Shown: positions 39,029 to 48,460, counted from the stretch's first letter. The stretch: DNA of 64,000 bases from Terrirhizobium terrae (GCF_030323265.1 NZ_CP104991.1:434001-498000); one strand, 5' to 3'. Translations and numbers: made by a program. Notes: generated by a model not told the origin, from the sequence alone.

Positions 39029-39555
39029 TCCTCGTCCTGCCATCTGCGCAGATCCGTCTGGTCATGATAGGCCATGCGATCAGGCGTGGTGATAAACTCA
39101 ATCATCGTGCCCCACGGCGTGCGGCAATAGCAGACCTTGTTTCCAGAACCTTTTTCGGTTGCGTAGGGAATAGCCCGTGGTGCCGTGAGGGCTGTTCCGC
39201 CAGCGTTCTCAAAGCGCTCTACCGATGCATCGATGTCGTCGGTATAGACACCAAAATGCGTGATGCCGAAGTCGCTCGGTGTAACCGGTTGTGCTTGCTT
39301 GGGGCCGTGCATTTCGAAAAGCTCGATGTCAGGTCCGATTCCGATCTTGACCATCGCCTGCGCACGCACGACGGTTCCTGGGTAAGCACCAGTGGCCAGC
39401 TCGAACTCGGGTCCCTGCCTGGCCGGATCCTGCGGCCCGAAGGATTGATAGATCACCTGGCCGCCAAAAGCTTCCACCAGGAACGTTTTTGCCGCTTCGA
39501 TGTCAGGCACCGTGATGCCGATGTGGTTGACGCCGCGAATTTGAGGTGCGGTCAT
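39025..39555 (-). CDS. VOC-family (glyoxalase/dioxygenase fold) protein
   Basis: 176 aa, vicinal-oxygen-chelate fold: VNHIGITVPDIEAAKTFLVEAFG with the first metal His, GITHFGVYTDDIDASV with the second, and the C-terminal GTMIEFITTP with Glu. Relatives include glyoxalases, epimerases and extradiol dioxygenases. Start at ATG 39555. It follows the epoxide-hydrolase-like gene (65 bp) and overlaps the transpeptidase gene by ATGA, giving a leftward run from 41340 to 38295. Confidence 0.92.
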   Translation of the reverse strand: MTAPQIRGVNHIGITVPDIEAAKTFLVEAFGGQVIYQSFGPQDPARQGPEFELATGAYPGTVVRAQAMVKIGIGPDIELFEMHGPKQAQPVTPSDFGITHFGVYTDDIDASVERFENAGGTALTAPRAIPYATEKGSGNKVCYCRTPWGTMIEFITTPDRMAYHDQTDLRRWQDEE

Positions 39556-39620
39556 GACAGTCTCCTTTCTTGTTGAATCGATGAACGCGATCGGGCTCAA
39601 TTTGCCCGGATCGCAGAGTT

Positions 39621-40469
39621 TCACTTGGCCTTGAGGAAATCGATGAGAGCAGCGGCCACTTCATCCGGACGCTCGTCCGCCACATAGTGACTGCAGCGGG
39701 CAATCGAGCCGCCCGTCACATCTGTGGCGAACTCCTTCAACATCGGGACCATATGAGCACCAAAACGCTGCTCCCCGCCGAGACCTAAAACGGGTATCGC
39801 AAGCGGGTGCTTTTTGTACTCCAGCGCGGCCGTATGGTCGGCGGTCAGTGTGCGGTACCATTCCATGCCACCGCGCGTGCGGCCAGGGAGGGCCATGGCT
39901 TTCGCATAGATGTCGATGTCTTCAGGATTAAAGGTGCTGTGATCGTAAAACCGCTCCGCCATGAAGGCCGAGATATAATCGTACTCACGGCCATAGATCA
40001 GTCGCTCCGGCAGATCCCGATTGGCATGGAACGCGAAGTGCCAGATCATTGCCGTCGTCGCCTCCCATTGGCTCCAGCCAGGAAGCGGAACATCGAGGAC
40101 GGCAAGGTGGGTAACCGCATCTCGATAGATTGCGGCCTGCGGCAATGCGACCATTCCGCCGATGTCATGGCCACACACGGCATAGCGTTGATGCCCAAGG
40201 GAAAGCATGACCTCATGCGCGTCGCGCGCCATCGTCGCCTTATCGTAGCCGTCAAGCGGGCAGTCGGAAAAGCCAGCGCCGCGTAGATCAATCGCCACCA
40301 CGCTAAAATGTTCGGCCAGCAGCGGCATGACGTGGTGCCATTCCCACCAGGTTTCCGGCCAACCGTGAAGCAGAAGGATCGGGGGACCTGAGCCGCCCGT
40401 GACGGCATTGATCTTGATGCCATTCACCGGCACCAGTTGCTGGGTAAAACCTTCCAGTGTTGGGATCAT
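39621..40469 (-). CDS. Epoxide hydrolase/dehalogenase-type alpha/beta hydrolase
   Basis: 282 aa, cytoplasmic. Oxyanion HGWPETWWEW, nucleophile elbow GHDIGG with Asp (not Ser), typical of epoxide hydrolases and haloalkane or fluoroacetate dehalogenases, and a late His in CSHYVADERP. It probably opens epoxides or removes halogen through an Asp-ester intermediate. Between the SDR at 40516 (46 bp) and the VOC gene, in one likely operon; together they could process a small electrophile. Confidence 0.92.
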   Translation of the reverse strand: MIPTLEGFTQQLVPVNGIKINAVTGGSGPPILLLHGWPETWWEWHHVMPLLAEHFSVVAIDLRGAGFSDCPLDGYDKATMARDAHEVMLSLGHQRYAVCGHDIGGMVALPQAAIYRDAVTHLAVLDVPLPGWSQWEATTAMIWHFAFHANRDLPERLIYGREYDYISAFMAERFYDHSTFNPEDIDIYAKAMALPGRTRGGMEWYRTLTADHTAALEYKKHPLAIPVLGLGGEQRFGAHMVPMLKEFATDVTGGSIARCSHYVADERPDEVAAALIDFLKAK

Positions 40470-40515
40470 AACTCTTTCCCGTCGATGTTGATGTCAAACA
40501 GAGCTAAAGACCAGC

Positions 40516-41340
40516 TCAGGGCTGGTCGAAATCGGTAGCGATCGAGATATCGCGCCAAGCGTCGATATCGCTGCGGAAGGAGGCAAGCTTTCGCTCGGCG
40601 ATCGAATGCGCGACGGGGCCGAGCGGCAGATGAAGCGGGGCATCATCGGCATCGACCGCCTTCAGGATCACCGCGACCGCCTTGTCGGGATCACCCGCCT
40701 GATTGCCGTTGTTGGTTTCGCGATAATGCCTGCGCGAGCTCGCAACGTATTCCGGCATCTCCTTGGCCGCCATCGTGATCGACCGGCCGAGGAATTCAGT
40801 ACGGAAAGGTCCAGGCTCGACAATCAGCACGCGGATTCCGAATGGCTTCAGCTCACCGGAGAGCGCTTCGGAAACCCCTTCAACCGCAAACTTGGCGGCA
40901 TTGTAATATGCTGCGCCACCGCTGCCCGCGATCCCTGCCCCAGACGACATGTTGACGATCGTTCCGCGCGAACGTCGCAGGACAGGCAAGGCTGCTCTGG
41001 TGGTTTCGATAAGACCGAAAACGTTCACCTCGAACATTGGTCGATATTCTTCGGGCGTGCCTTCCTCGAGCGCGCCAAACAGTCCGTAGCCGGCATTGTT
41101 CACAAGCACATCAAAGCCGCCGAATGTCTCGACCGCCTTAGCGACTGCGGCTTTGGCTGCCGCCACATCCGTCACGTCGAGCGGCAAGGTGATCATGCGG
41201 CCATCGAATGGCCGAGCCATTTCTTCGATCGATTTGACGTTGCGAGCAGTCGCGACAACCTGATCGCCTCGCTGCGCTGCAGCGAGCGCGAGCCGCTGGC
41301 CGAAGCCGCTCGAGCAGCCTGTGATGAACCATGTTTTCAT
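40516..41340 (-). CDS. SDR oxidoreductase
   Basis: Classical SDR, 274 aa, intact: FITGCSSGFGQRLA, NNAGYGLFGALEEG, VNMSSGAGI, YYNAAKFAVEG, EPGPFRTEF. Same sub-group as the SDRs at 25064 and 46630. First gene of the leftward operon with hydrolase, VOC protein and transpeptidase, divergent from the LysR at 41444 (103 bp), which probably controls the operon. Confidence 0.95.
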   Translation of the reverse strand: MKTWFITGCSSGFGQRLALAAAQRGDQVVATARNVKSIEEMARPFDGRMITLPLDVTDVAAAKAAVAKAVETFGGFDVLVNNAGYGLFGALEEGTPEEYRPMFEVNVFGLIETTRAALPVLRRSRGTIVNMSSGAGIAGSGGAAYYNAAKFAVEGVSEALSGELKPFGIRVLIVEPGPFRTEFLGRSITMAAKEMPEYVASSRRHYRETNNGNQAGDPDKAVAVILKAVDADDAPLHLPLGPVAHSIAERKLASFRSDIDAWRDISIATDFDQP

Positions 41341-41443
41341 AATGACGTCTCCGCTTGTTTTCGAAAGATGACTTGAACTTAGACGTTAATATTTGCACTT
41401 GAAGTGACAGTTTTGTATTATCAATGTTCATTTTTGTAAGGGT

Positions 41444-42313
41444 ATGGCCATGGAATGGAGTGACGTAAAGATCTTCCTTGCGATTGCGCGATCCGGCACG
41501 CTCGGCGGCGCTGCGCGTGCTCTTCATACAAGCCATCCGACCGTCGGCAGACGACTGCGTGCCCTTGAGGAGGCGATCGGTCACACGCTCTTCCAACGCA
41601 CCGCGGACGGTCTCGTGCTGACCGAGGAAGGCCATGGGATCATCGCTCTGGCAGAGCAGATGGAAGAAGGCGCGCTGGCCATGGAGCGCCGGCTCGCGGG
41701 GCAGGAGCAAAACCTCAAAGGCAATCTCCGCGTCTCGTCAGCGGACTGGTTCGGAGCCTATGTCCTGCCTCCCATCCTGGCAGATTTCTCCAAAGCCTAC
41801 CCCAATGTAGACGTCGAGATCCTGACCGGTACTCGCCTGTTCAACCTCGCACAGAGAGAGGCCGACGTCGCCTTTCGTATCGTTCCGTTCGACACTGCCG
41901 ATGTCATTCAGCGGCGGCTCTTCCGGCTCGAATACGGCGTCTACATCGCCGAGGAGTCACCTGATCCGAAATATGGCGACGGGACCGGCTTCCGGCTGAT
42001 CACCCACGATACGTCGACCGGACAGTTCCCCGATATCGCCTGGCTCATCGAGAGCTTCCCGAACGCGAGACCCGTCCTGCGATCGAACAACCGCAATGTT
42101 CAGGGACGCATGTGTCGGCAGGGCGTTGGGATCGCCGTCCTGCCCCTCGTAGTGGGCAATCAGATACCGGGTATCCGCAGACTGGAACCACCCAAGCCTC
42201 CGCCGGCGCGAGACATCTGGATGGGATATCACCGAGACCTGCGACGTCTTCAACGTCTTCGGGCGTTTATCTCGACCGTCTCGAACCACCTCACAAATGC
42301 CCCTGCATGGTAA
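41444..42313 (+). CDS. LysR-family regulator
   Basis: Intact, 289 aa. HTH: FLAIARSGTLGGAARALHTSHPTVGRRLRALEEAIG; effector domain with GNLRVSSADWFGAYVLPPIL and a C-terminal RDIWMGYHRDLRRLQRLRAF. Different sub-group from the three LysRs at 23.5-30.1 kb. Divergent from the SDR at 40516-41340. Confidence 0.95.
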   Translation: MAMEWSDVKIFLAIARSGTLGGAARALHTSHPTVGRRLRALEEAIGHTLFQRTADGLVLTEEGHGIIALAEQMEEGALAMERRLAGQEQNLKGNLRVSSADWFGAYVLPPILADFSKAYPNVDVEILTGTRLFNLAQREADVAFRIVPFDTADVIQRRLFRLEYGVYIAEESPDPKYGDGTGFRLITHDTSTGQFPDIAWLIESFPNARPVLRSNNRNVQGRMCRQGVGIAVLPLVVGNQIPGIRRLEPPKPPPARDIWMGYHRDLRRLQRLRAFISTVSNHLTNAPAW

Positions 42314-42553
42314 GCCGCCAAAGAACCAAAGAATATGTAACTCTCCCTGCCGACCGACCACATTCGCCGCTGCGGTAGGGGTAGGCCCGGCAGACACTTT
42401 GCTTCTCGGCCGTAATCTCCCTGTGCCGCTCCACCACAGCACCCACGATCATTCTCATCAGCCCTTCGACGAAGTTCTGACTGAGGCCAATATCGTTGGC
42501 GATGCTTATCATTTTAGCTCCTTCCAGGCGGTTTCATTGGCACCAGGTAGAGC

Positions 42554-43138
42554 TTATGAGACGGGATGCGTGCTGCGACGCGACAGGGCTATTGTCAGCG
42601 ATATTGCCGAAACCAGAAAATAGAATGCCCCGACGCCAGCGTATCCCGCGACCGTGGAGATAGAAGGCTCCTGCGGCATTTGCGCTTGAAAGATGAACAG
42701 CGCGCCGGCCACAGCGGATTGTCCACCGCTCAAAATCATTGCCCACTGACCTCCACTCGTCTTCCAGCGCCGCACGGCAGCCCCAAGCTGCAACAACCCC
42801 GAAAAGATCGCCCACAGACCGAAGGCGCCGAGAACCCAGTTCATGTTCATTGTCAGCGCAAGGATCACGGCAAGAGTCATGACAGAGCTCGCTGCGACGT
42901 TGATCGCTTGGCTACGGTTAGCGGCAAGACCGCCGCTCCTGGCGGCATCGATGACGTTCGCGATCGCATCCCAAGCGGGATAAACAACCAGCAGTGCGGC
43001 AGCCACCGCAAAGGAATGCCGTCCGGCAGTCAATGCAGCCGCGACCCACAGCACTGAGAAGGCGGCTCTGGTGAAGTAATACTGCTTGAGCCATTGCTCG
43101 TTGGCGCTCGCGCCAAGGGAGGTCTGATTGTTTGCCAT
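42554..43138 (-). CDS. DUF308-like membrane protein
   Basis: 194 aa with about six hydrophobic segments (VLWVAAALTAG, VAAALLVVYPAWDAIAN, SVMTLAVILALTM, WVLGAFGLWAIFSGLLQ, GGQSAVAGALFIF, GVGAFYFLVSAISLTIAL). It matches the small multi-pass DUF308 type with no known activity. Last gene of the leftward group that begins with the exported protein at 45920; 49 bp behind the small hypothetical gene. Confidence 0.8.
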   Translation of the reverse strand: MANNQTSLGASANEQWLKQYYFTRAAFSVLWVAAALTAGRHSFAVAAALLVVYPAWDAIANVIDAARSGGLAANRSQAINVAASSVMTLAVILALTMNMNWVLGAFGLWAIFSGLLQLGAAVRRWKTSGGQWAMILSGGQSAVAGALFIFQAQMPQEPSISTVAGYAGVGAFYFLVSAISLTIALSRRSTHPVS

Positions 43139-43187
43139 TGTTCTTTTCCACTTTCTTGAATGATGAGATTTGGTAAAATGAGACTGG

Positions 43188-43517
43188 TCAGAAGAAGCCG
43201 ACCTGTTTTCCAAATGCGGTATTCTCGGCCCACTCAAATCGACCAATTCGGTCGCTTTCGCCCGAGAGTTTTGCAGCTGGCTTCTCTAAGTGCTCGACGT
43301 TCTGCGCGCCCTCGTCCGCCGGAGTCGCTAAATCAGTGTCCTGATCGCTCTGCAAGCGCATGCGCTTCTCGAACGCCTCGTTGATCGCCCCTTGGCGCTT
43401 TGCTACCCATCTGCCGTCAGGATCGGAGAGGATCGAACTGGTCTGGTTGATCTCGACCTGTCGTGACGGCGCGACCGCGGAAATCGGCATCACTTCCTGA
43501 ATTCTGCGTCTAGTCAT
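43188..43517 (-). CDS. Small hypothetical protein
   Basis: 109 aa, hydrophilic, no domain recognised and no signal peptide. Begins MTRRRIQEVMPISA and carries charged helical stretches (AINEAFEKRMRLQ). It lies between the molybdopterin oxidoreductase (34 bp) and the DUF308-like gene (49 bp) on the same strand, which supports a real gene. ATG 43517 chosen because the longer frame would enter the preceding gene. Confidence 0.6.
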   Translation of the reverse strand: MTRRRIQEVMPISAVAPSRQVEINQTSSILSDPDGRWVAKRQGAINEAFEKRMRLQSDQDTDLATPADEGAQNVEHLEKPAAKLSGESDRIGRFEWAENTAFGKQVGFF

Positions 43518-43551
43518 GAACCGTGATCCTTTGATTAACCGGGTGAACGCC

Positions 43552-44327
43552 TCAGATGCCGGCGTACCATTCGTAGCCACGGTCTTCCCAATAACCGCCG
43601 TTGCCGCCCCATAGGCCAGCGAAGCTATCGACCAGCTCAATCCGCATGATGTACTTCGCTTGTTTGTAACCGAGCTGCCGCTCGACCCTCAGACGCAATG
43701 GGGCGCCATGGCCGACGCTGAGATCTTGGCCGTTCATCTGGTAGGCAAGGATGGTCTGCGGATGAACCGCGTCGATGAGATCGATGCTCTCGTAGTAGCG
43801 GCCGCTTCCATCGAGCGTCTTTTCGAGTTCGTCGGCACAATGCAGCACGACATACCGCGCCGTCGGCTTGAGCCCGGTCAAACCCAACAGGCTGGCAAGC
43901 GGAACGCCAGTCCATTTGCCGATGGCACTCCAGCCTTCCACGCAGTCATGGCGGGTGATCTGAGTGCGGGAGGAAGCGCCTTCAGATCGGCGAGAGAGAA
44001 TTCCCGAGGTCGATCGACAAGACCGTCGATCTTCAGCCGCCAGTTTGCAAACTTGCCTTCCAGCAGTTCCACATATTCCTCACTGTCAGGAGCACTCGTT
44101 CCATTGACGCGAAAGGATGGCGAGATATCCTTCTCATCGAACTCGCGTGCCCTGGCATTACGCCCCTGAAGCAGCCTCTGGGCCTTCATGGTCAGTTCCT
44201 CGGCCGATCGAAGGACATTGGCGATGTCCGCGTTCTGGTCCAGCAGGTCACATCCGGAAAGGGTCAAGGCACTGGCGCCGAGCGTGCCGCCGATGAGAAA
44301 GCGGCGTCGGGTGAAAAGCTTGCTCAT
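43552..44327 (-). CDS. Exported sulfite-oxidase-fold molybdopterin oxidoreductase (frameshifted)
   Basis: About 258 aa after repair, with a Tat leader (TRRRFLIGGTLGASALTLSGC). The body is the Oxidored_molyb domain of the MsrP/YedY and sulfite oxidase families: WRLKIDGLVDRPREFSLADLKALPP, then RHDCVEGWSAIGKW with the molybdenum-ligating Cys, and YVVLHCAD. One C is missing near 43970, exactly before the Cys motif. Its ATG overlaps the stop... of the cytochrome b gene (44324-44327), so the two are coupled; electrons probably pass between them. Confidence 0.9.
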
Positions 44328-45178
44328 GCGTTCGGTCCTTCCTCATGAATGGCGTAACGTCCAGTGATCATCGAACGGATATTGTTCCAGGTCCCCGACA
44401 ACACGACCATCGCCACATGCACGATGACGAAGATGACCAACGCCGACGCTGTGATGAAATGGATGGTACGCGCCGATTGGCGTCCGCCGAAGATATCGAC
44501 CAGGGCAGGAAGAGCGGCGTCGACGCCCGGTGACATGGTCAGGCCTGTCAAAACCATGAGAGGGAGAAGGACGACAATGACAGCCAGATAAGTGAGCTTT
44601 TGAAGCGTGTTATAATGCCGAGCCTCCTCTCCTTCGGGGAAGCGAAGACGAGCGTGGTCGAGTATTTCACGGCCGAGATGGCGAGGTGAGAGTTCATGCG
44701 CCATTGGCGCCAGGTCTCGCCTGAAATGTCCGCTCAGCAGGCTGAATCCCAGGTAGAGGATGCCATTGATCACAAGCAACCAAGCGAAAAAGAAATGCCA
44801 GCGACGTCCAGCCGCCAGATCCTGAAACGAGGGGATGGTTGACCAGGACGGGAAAGCTCGCGCAGTCTGCTCTCCATCAACATTGGAAACGCCAAGCACG
44901 CCAGTAGTAGGAATTTGTACTCCTGCGACACGCAAGAAGCCGCTTGGGGTGCCTGCATCGTCTTCGGAGCCGATCGTCAGAACGGCGGGGTCGCCGTTCG
45001 CGCCATAATGACCCCAATAAAGCTCTGGGTGGGCGTTGAATATCTGCAGCCCGCTCAACAGAAGAAAGCTCAGGCAGAGCACGTTCAGCCAATGCGTGAG
45101 CCGTGTGACAATTGAGTGGCGTCGGATGAAGACTGTCCGGGGATAGTGTATATTATCATTGGAAACTTCTGCGCCCAT
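44324..45178 (-). CDS. Membrane cytochrome b (Ni/Fe-hydrogenase b-type)
   Basis: About 284 aa, four main hydrophobic segments. Likely haem ligands: His in RLTHWLNVLCL, His in RRWHFFFAWLLV, and His in IHFITASALVIFVIVHVAMV. The pattern is the b561/hydrogenase cytochrome b fold that links membrane quinones to a periplasmic enzyme. Here the partner is the Tat-exported molybdopterin protein, overlapping by ATGA. Start at ATG 45178; ATG 45193 is equally possible. Confidence 0.88.
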   Translation of the reverse strand: MGAEVSNDNIHYPRTVFIRRHSIVTRLTHWLNVLCLSFLLLSGLQIFNAHPELYWGHYGANGDPAVLTIGSEDDAGTPSGFLRVAGVQIPTTGVLGVSNVDGEQTARAFPSWSTIPSFQDLAAGRRWHFFFAWLLVINGILYLGFSLLSGHFRRDLAPMAHELSPRHLGREILDHARLRFPEGEEARHYNTLQKLTYLAVIVVLLPLMVLTGLTMSPGVDAALPALVDIFGGRQSARTIHFITASALVIFVIVHVAMVVLSGTWNNIRSMITGRYAIHEEGPNA

Positions 45179-45179
45179 C

Positions 45180-45920
45180 TCAACGTCTTTCATCTGTTGC
45201 ACATGATGGCTGCAGATCACGCAGCATCGCTCGGTAGTCACCGACCGAAGCAGTAAGGCGGCTGCTCCGGCCAGTGACGGCGGGGTCCTCACATGGGGGA
45301 ACCACGCCATTTTTGCCGACAACCACCTGATGGGCGATTGGGCCGGTCGCAGTCTTTTCGGCAGTGATGAAGACAACGGCGCCGGAAACGAGATCGTCCT
45401 TGGTTGCAGCAGCGATGGTCACGACGGGTGTCCCATCCGGTATGGCGATCTTCTTTTCCTTGCCGTGGTAGGTCACGGTGACGGTTCGGCCATCAACGTC
45501 CTTGACGGCATCTGCGACCGTTGCATTCGTCATGCTGCTTTCGGGCTTGAGATCCCAGCCATAGCTACCCTCACCTGTGCCCTTCATGGCCGGCGGGAAA
45601 ATGAGAACCTCAAGCGCGCCATCGCCACCGCCAGCCTTTGGCAAGGATGCAATGCCGACAAAATCACCAGGCTTGATATCGGTGACCTTGGCTTTCGCGA
45701 CGCCAGCAACCTTCCAGTCGTCGGCAAGCGCAACATCGACAGTTTCACCCTCGCGGGTCTTCACCTTGAGTGTTGATCCCGTATAGGCCACGATGCTGCC
45801 GCGGACATGGATCGGCGCGGATTTCTTATCCTCGGCATGAGCGGGCGGCGCCAGCGTTATCATGGAAAGGGCGATCGTCAGGCCGAGAGCTAAGGTAGAC
45901 AAAGCATTTTTCATTATCAT
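45180..45920 (-). CDS. Exported OB-fold-like protein (DUF5666 type, frameshifted end)
   Basis: Signal peptide (ALSTLALGLTIALSMITLAPPAHA) then repeated small beta-domains: VRGSIVAYTGSTLKVKTREGETVDVAL, GDFVGIASLPK, and VDGRTVTVTYHGKEKKIAIPDGTPVVT. Resembles metal- or ligand-binding DUF5666 proteins. A C run near 45294-45298 lacks one base: with it restored the protein ends GVVPPM at 45289, about 210 aa, which is the likely true end; as read it runs on to 45180. First gene of the TetR-controlled operon. Confidence 0.82.
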   Translation of the reverse strand: MIMKNALSTLALGLTIALSMITLAPPAHAEDKKSAPIHVRGSIVAYTGSTLKVKTREGETVDVALADDWKVAGVAKAKVTDIKPGDFVGIASLPKAGGGDGALEVLIFPPAMKGTGEGSYGWDLKPESSMTNATVADAVKDVDGRTVTVTYHGKEKKIAIPDGTPVVTIAAATKDDLVSGAVVFITAEKTATGPIAHQVVVGKNGVVPPCEDPAVTGRSSRLTASVGDYRAMLRDLQPSCATDERR

Positions 45921-45924
45921 CTTC

Positions 45925-45938
45925 CTACTAGTTGGTAG
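45925..45938. promoter_or_regulatory. TetR operator copy 1
   Basis: CTACTAGTTGGTAG directly before the exported-protein gene. It matches the reverse complement of the site at 46584-46597 (CTACCTTCTAGTAG) at 13 of 14 positions. Two copies of one site, one before the TetR gene and one before the operon, indicate control of both by that TetR. Confidence 0.75.
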
Positions 45939-45983
45939 TTTCGCGGGACGCGATTATTCCTGAGGAGATGGGCTCCCGCAGGA

Positions 45984-46574
45984 TTAGTGAGAGACAGTGG
46001 GAGTGAGCCGATTGAGAGCCGGTTCGAGTATCATCGGGAAAACTTCCGGTTTCCCGTAAGCTCTCGCCGAAAGCATCGCTCCATATACCGTCGCCAGAAA
46101 CGTTTCAGCTTCGACATGAGGGGCGCTGGTGAGGTTCAGCGCGCCTTCCCTGGTGCCACGCTCCATGACTGAGGTCAGCCACGAAGATATGAAGTCAAAG
46201 AATGCCGTAACCTCCTTTGCCACCTCCGGCGGCAGGGACGGCAGTTCACTGGCAAGCATAGCACAGACACAGTAGGGTCTGCTGGAATCCTCAATGCATG
46301 CAGTCCAGTGGTTTGCATAAGCCTTGAGGATGTCCAGAGCATTCGGAACCTTCTGCTCAAGGACTGCCACGCTTGCCTGTCCATCCTCCCGATACCGCTT
46401 GACCAGCTCACGCACCAAATCGACCTTGCTTGGAAAATGATGGTGAATGCTGGCCTTGCGGATACCGACAATCTCCGAGATATCGGCGTAGCTGAATCCG
46501 TTGTAGCCCCCATTCATGATGAGGGTTCGGGCAGAAGCCAGGATGTCGTCGGAGGTGGTTGAAAGATTGCTCAT
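45984..46574 (-). CDS. TetR-family repressor
   Basis: 196 aa, intact. HTH: ILASARTLIMNGGYNGFSYADISEIVGIRKASIHHHFPSKVDLV; C-terminal domain of the TetR_C group with several Cys (YCVCAMLASE). It lies upstream of and on the same strand as the redox operon, with a matching operator before each, so it likely represses itself and the cytochrome b-molybdopterin operon. The Cys cluster could sense oxidants; that is inference. Confidence 0.93.
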   Translation of the reverse strand: MSNLSTTSDDILASARTLIMNGGYNGFSYADISEIVGIRKASIHHHFPSKVDLVRELVKRYREDGQASVAVLEQKVPNALDILKAYANHWTACIEDSSRPYCVCAMLASELPSLPPEVAKEVTAFFDFISSWLTSVMERGTREGALNLTSAPHVEAETFLATVYGAMLSARAYGKPEVFPMILEPALNRLTPTVSH

Positions 46575-46583
46575 ATGCTTTGT

Positions 46584-46597
46584 CTACCTTCTAGTAG
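46584..46597. promoter_or_regulatory. TetR operator copy 2
   Basis: CTACCTTCTAGTAG, 10 bp upstream of the TetR start, flanked by an outer inverted GTCT...AGAC. Counterpart of the site at 45925-45938. Confidence 0.75.
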
Positions 46598-46629
46598 GCA
46601 GACGGTCAAGAATAAAGTTCCGCTTTATG

Positions 46630-47457
46630 TCAGCCGTCGGTGGACAGGCTCAGATCGGTCCACGTTTCGATTTCCTGTTTCAGACGGTCGATCCGCGCCG
46701 TCACGTGCTTGAGAGCATCGCTGCCAAGGAGAAGTTGCGGCGGGGGATTGTCAGATTCGATGAGGGTTAGAACCGCGTCGGCGAGCTTTTGCGGATTTCC
46801 GAGCTGCTTGCCGCTCACTGCCTGACGCGCCTCGCGGATCGGATCAAACAGGGTATCATAGTCAGCAATGGAACGCTCTGTGCGGACCATGGAACGGCCT
46901 GCCCAGTCCGTCCGAAACGAGCCGGGGCAAAGGGTTGTTACGTGCACACCAAACGGCGCCATTTCCGACCGCATGACCTCGGAGATGCCCTGGAGTGCGA
47001 ACTTGCTGCCGCAGTAATAGGCGATGCCGGGCATGGTGATCATGCCGCCCATCGATGTGACGTTGACGATAAAGCCGCTTCGGCGCTCGCGGAATCTCGG
47101 GAGAAACGACTTGGCGACTGCAACGGCGCCAAACACATTCACATCGAACTGGCGGCGCATCTCCTCGATCGGCGATTCCTCAAGTATACCCTCATGCCCG
47201 TATCCTGCATTGTTGATTAGGACGTCGATTGAACCGTGTTCTTCCTCGACTTGTCGGACGACGTCCGGGATTCGGTCGAATTCGGTGACGTCGCAAAGAA
47301 CCGGATGTAGTGTCGGAAGAGTGTCCGCCAAGGCTTTGCGCGAGGCCTCAGAGCGGATGGTGCCGATAACCTTGTGACCGGCGTCAATAGCGGCAGTGGC
47401 GATCGCCAACCCGAAACCCGAACTTACACCCGTTATAAAAAACGTTTTGCTCGACAT
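46630..47457 (-). CDS. SDR oxidoreductase
   Basis: Classical SDR, 275 aa, intact: FITGVSSGFGLAIA, NNAGYGHEG, VNVTSMGGM, YYCGSKFALQG, CPGSFRTDW. Same sub-group as the SDRs at 25064 and 40516. Divergent from the AraC gene at 47481 with only 23 bp between start codons, so shared control is very likely. Confidence 0.94.
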   Translation of the reverse strand: MSSKTFFITGVSSGFGLAIATAAIDAGHKVIGTIRSEASRKALADTLPTLHPVLCDVTEFDRIPDVVRQVEEEHGSIDVLINNAGYGHEGILEESPIEEMRRQFDVNVFGAVAVAKSFLPRFRERRSGFIVNVTSMGGMITMPGIAYYCGSKFALQGISEVMRSEMAPFGVHVTTLCPGSFRTDWAGRSMVRTERSIADYDTLFDPIREARQAVSGKQLGNPQKLADAVLTLIESDNPPPQLLLGSDALKHVTARIDRLKQEIETWTDLSLSTDG

Positions 47458-47480
47458 TTTCGAAACTCCTTGATTTATGC

Positions 47481-48460
47481 ATGCTGACAGATAATCTGGT
47501 GGCTCTCTCAGCTCGATTGCGAGATCCTCTCGTTATTTTGCCAAATCCTATGATTTATGAAGAACCGTCCGTCGGACATGACCGGCTTGTCGCCCTGGCC
47601 GGGCAACTTGCTCCCCGTCTCGGCTACAATCAGACGGCGATCGGTTGTGTCCGTATTCTGCGCACTGAAGCAGTCCTCAACGACGTGCCGGTTCTCTATA
47701 GGCCGGGGGCAGTCTTCGTATTACAGGGAAGCAAGCACGGCATCTTGAATGGGGAAGCCTACCTTTACGATGAGGATCACTATCTTGCCGTTTCGGTACC
47801 CGTTCCCTTCAGGATGACTTCCAAAGCCAGTCAGCAGAGGCCGTTGCTGGCGATCTATCTCGAGTTCGACATGCAGGTGGCGGCAGAAATCGCCATGCAG
47901 GTCGAACAACATGCAGGTTCTCCGCGCGCCACGCCGAAAGGGCTATTCTCCAGCAGGATGGACCGCAGCATCCAGGACGTGCTGCTGCGCCTGGTCGAGG
48001 CGCTCCAAAGCCCGGTCGAGGTCGCTGTGATCGGAAGCTCCATCCTGCGCGAATTGCACTACCGCCTTATGGTCGGCCCGCAAGGCGGCGCGATGATCGC
48101 GGCCCTTCAGCGAAAAGGGACGTCCGGAAAATGGTCGAAAGCGTAGCGTGGCTTCGCGAGAACTATGGTTCTGACATCACTGTCGCGGATCTTGCCAAAA
48201 GCGTGGGCATGAGCGTCCCTTCGTACCACGTTCACTTCAAAGACCTGACCGGCTCAAGTCCAATGCAATACGTGAAGGCGATGCGACTCCACGAGGCGAG
48301 ACTGATGATCGCGCGCCAAAGCGGGACCATTGCTGCCGTGGCTGCATCGGTCGGTTATGTCAGTCCCGCTCAATTCAGCCGCGATTTCAGACGGCATTTC
48401 GGTCGTACCGCATCGGAAGAGGTGAAGTGGGTCCAACAGCACCTTGGAGAACAGGTTTAA
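47481..48460 (+). CDS. AraC regulator, YqhC-like (frameshifted)
   Basis: About 326 aa after repair. N-terminal AraC_N sensor (VPVLYRPGAVFVLQGSKHG, LAVSVPVPF, LAIYLEFDMQVAAEI) and C-terminal AraC HTH pair (LAKSVGMSVPSYHVHFKDLTG, AASVGYVSPAQFSRDFRRHFG). An A is missing from the A run near 48129 (GGAAAATGG), which separates the sensor from the HTH half. Divergent from the SDR at 46630; the pairing AraC_N plus SDR mirrors the one at 5898-9194. Confidence 0.88.

Noticed and set aside
42291..42512. Possible 73-aa peptide between LysR and the DUF308-like gene
   Set aside because: The N-terminal part looks faintly helical but there is no family match and it overlaps the LysR end; too weak to call.
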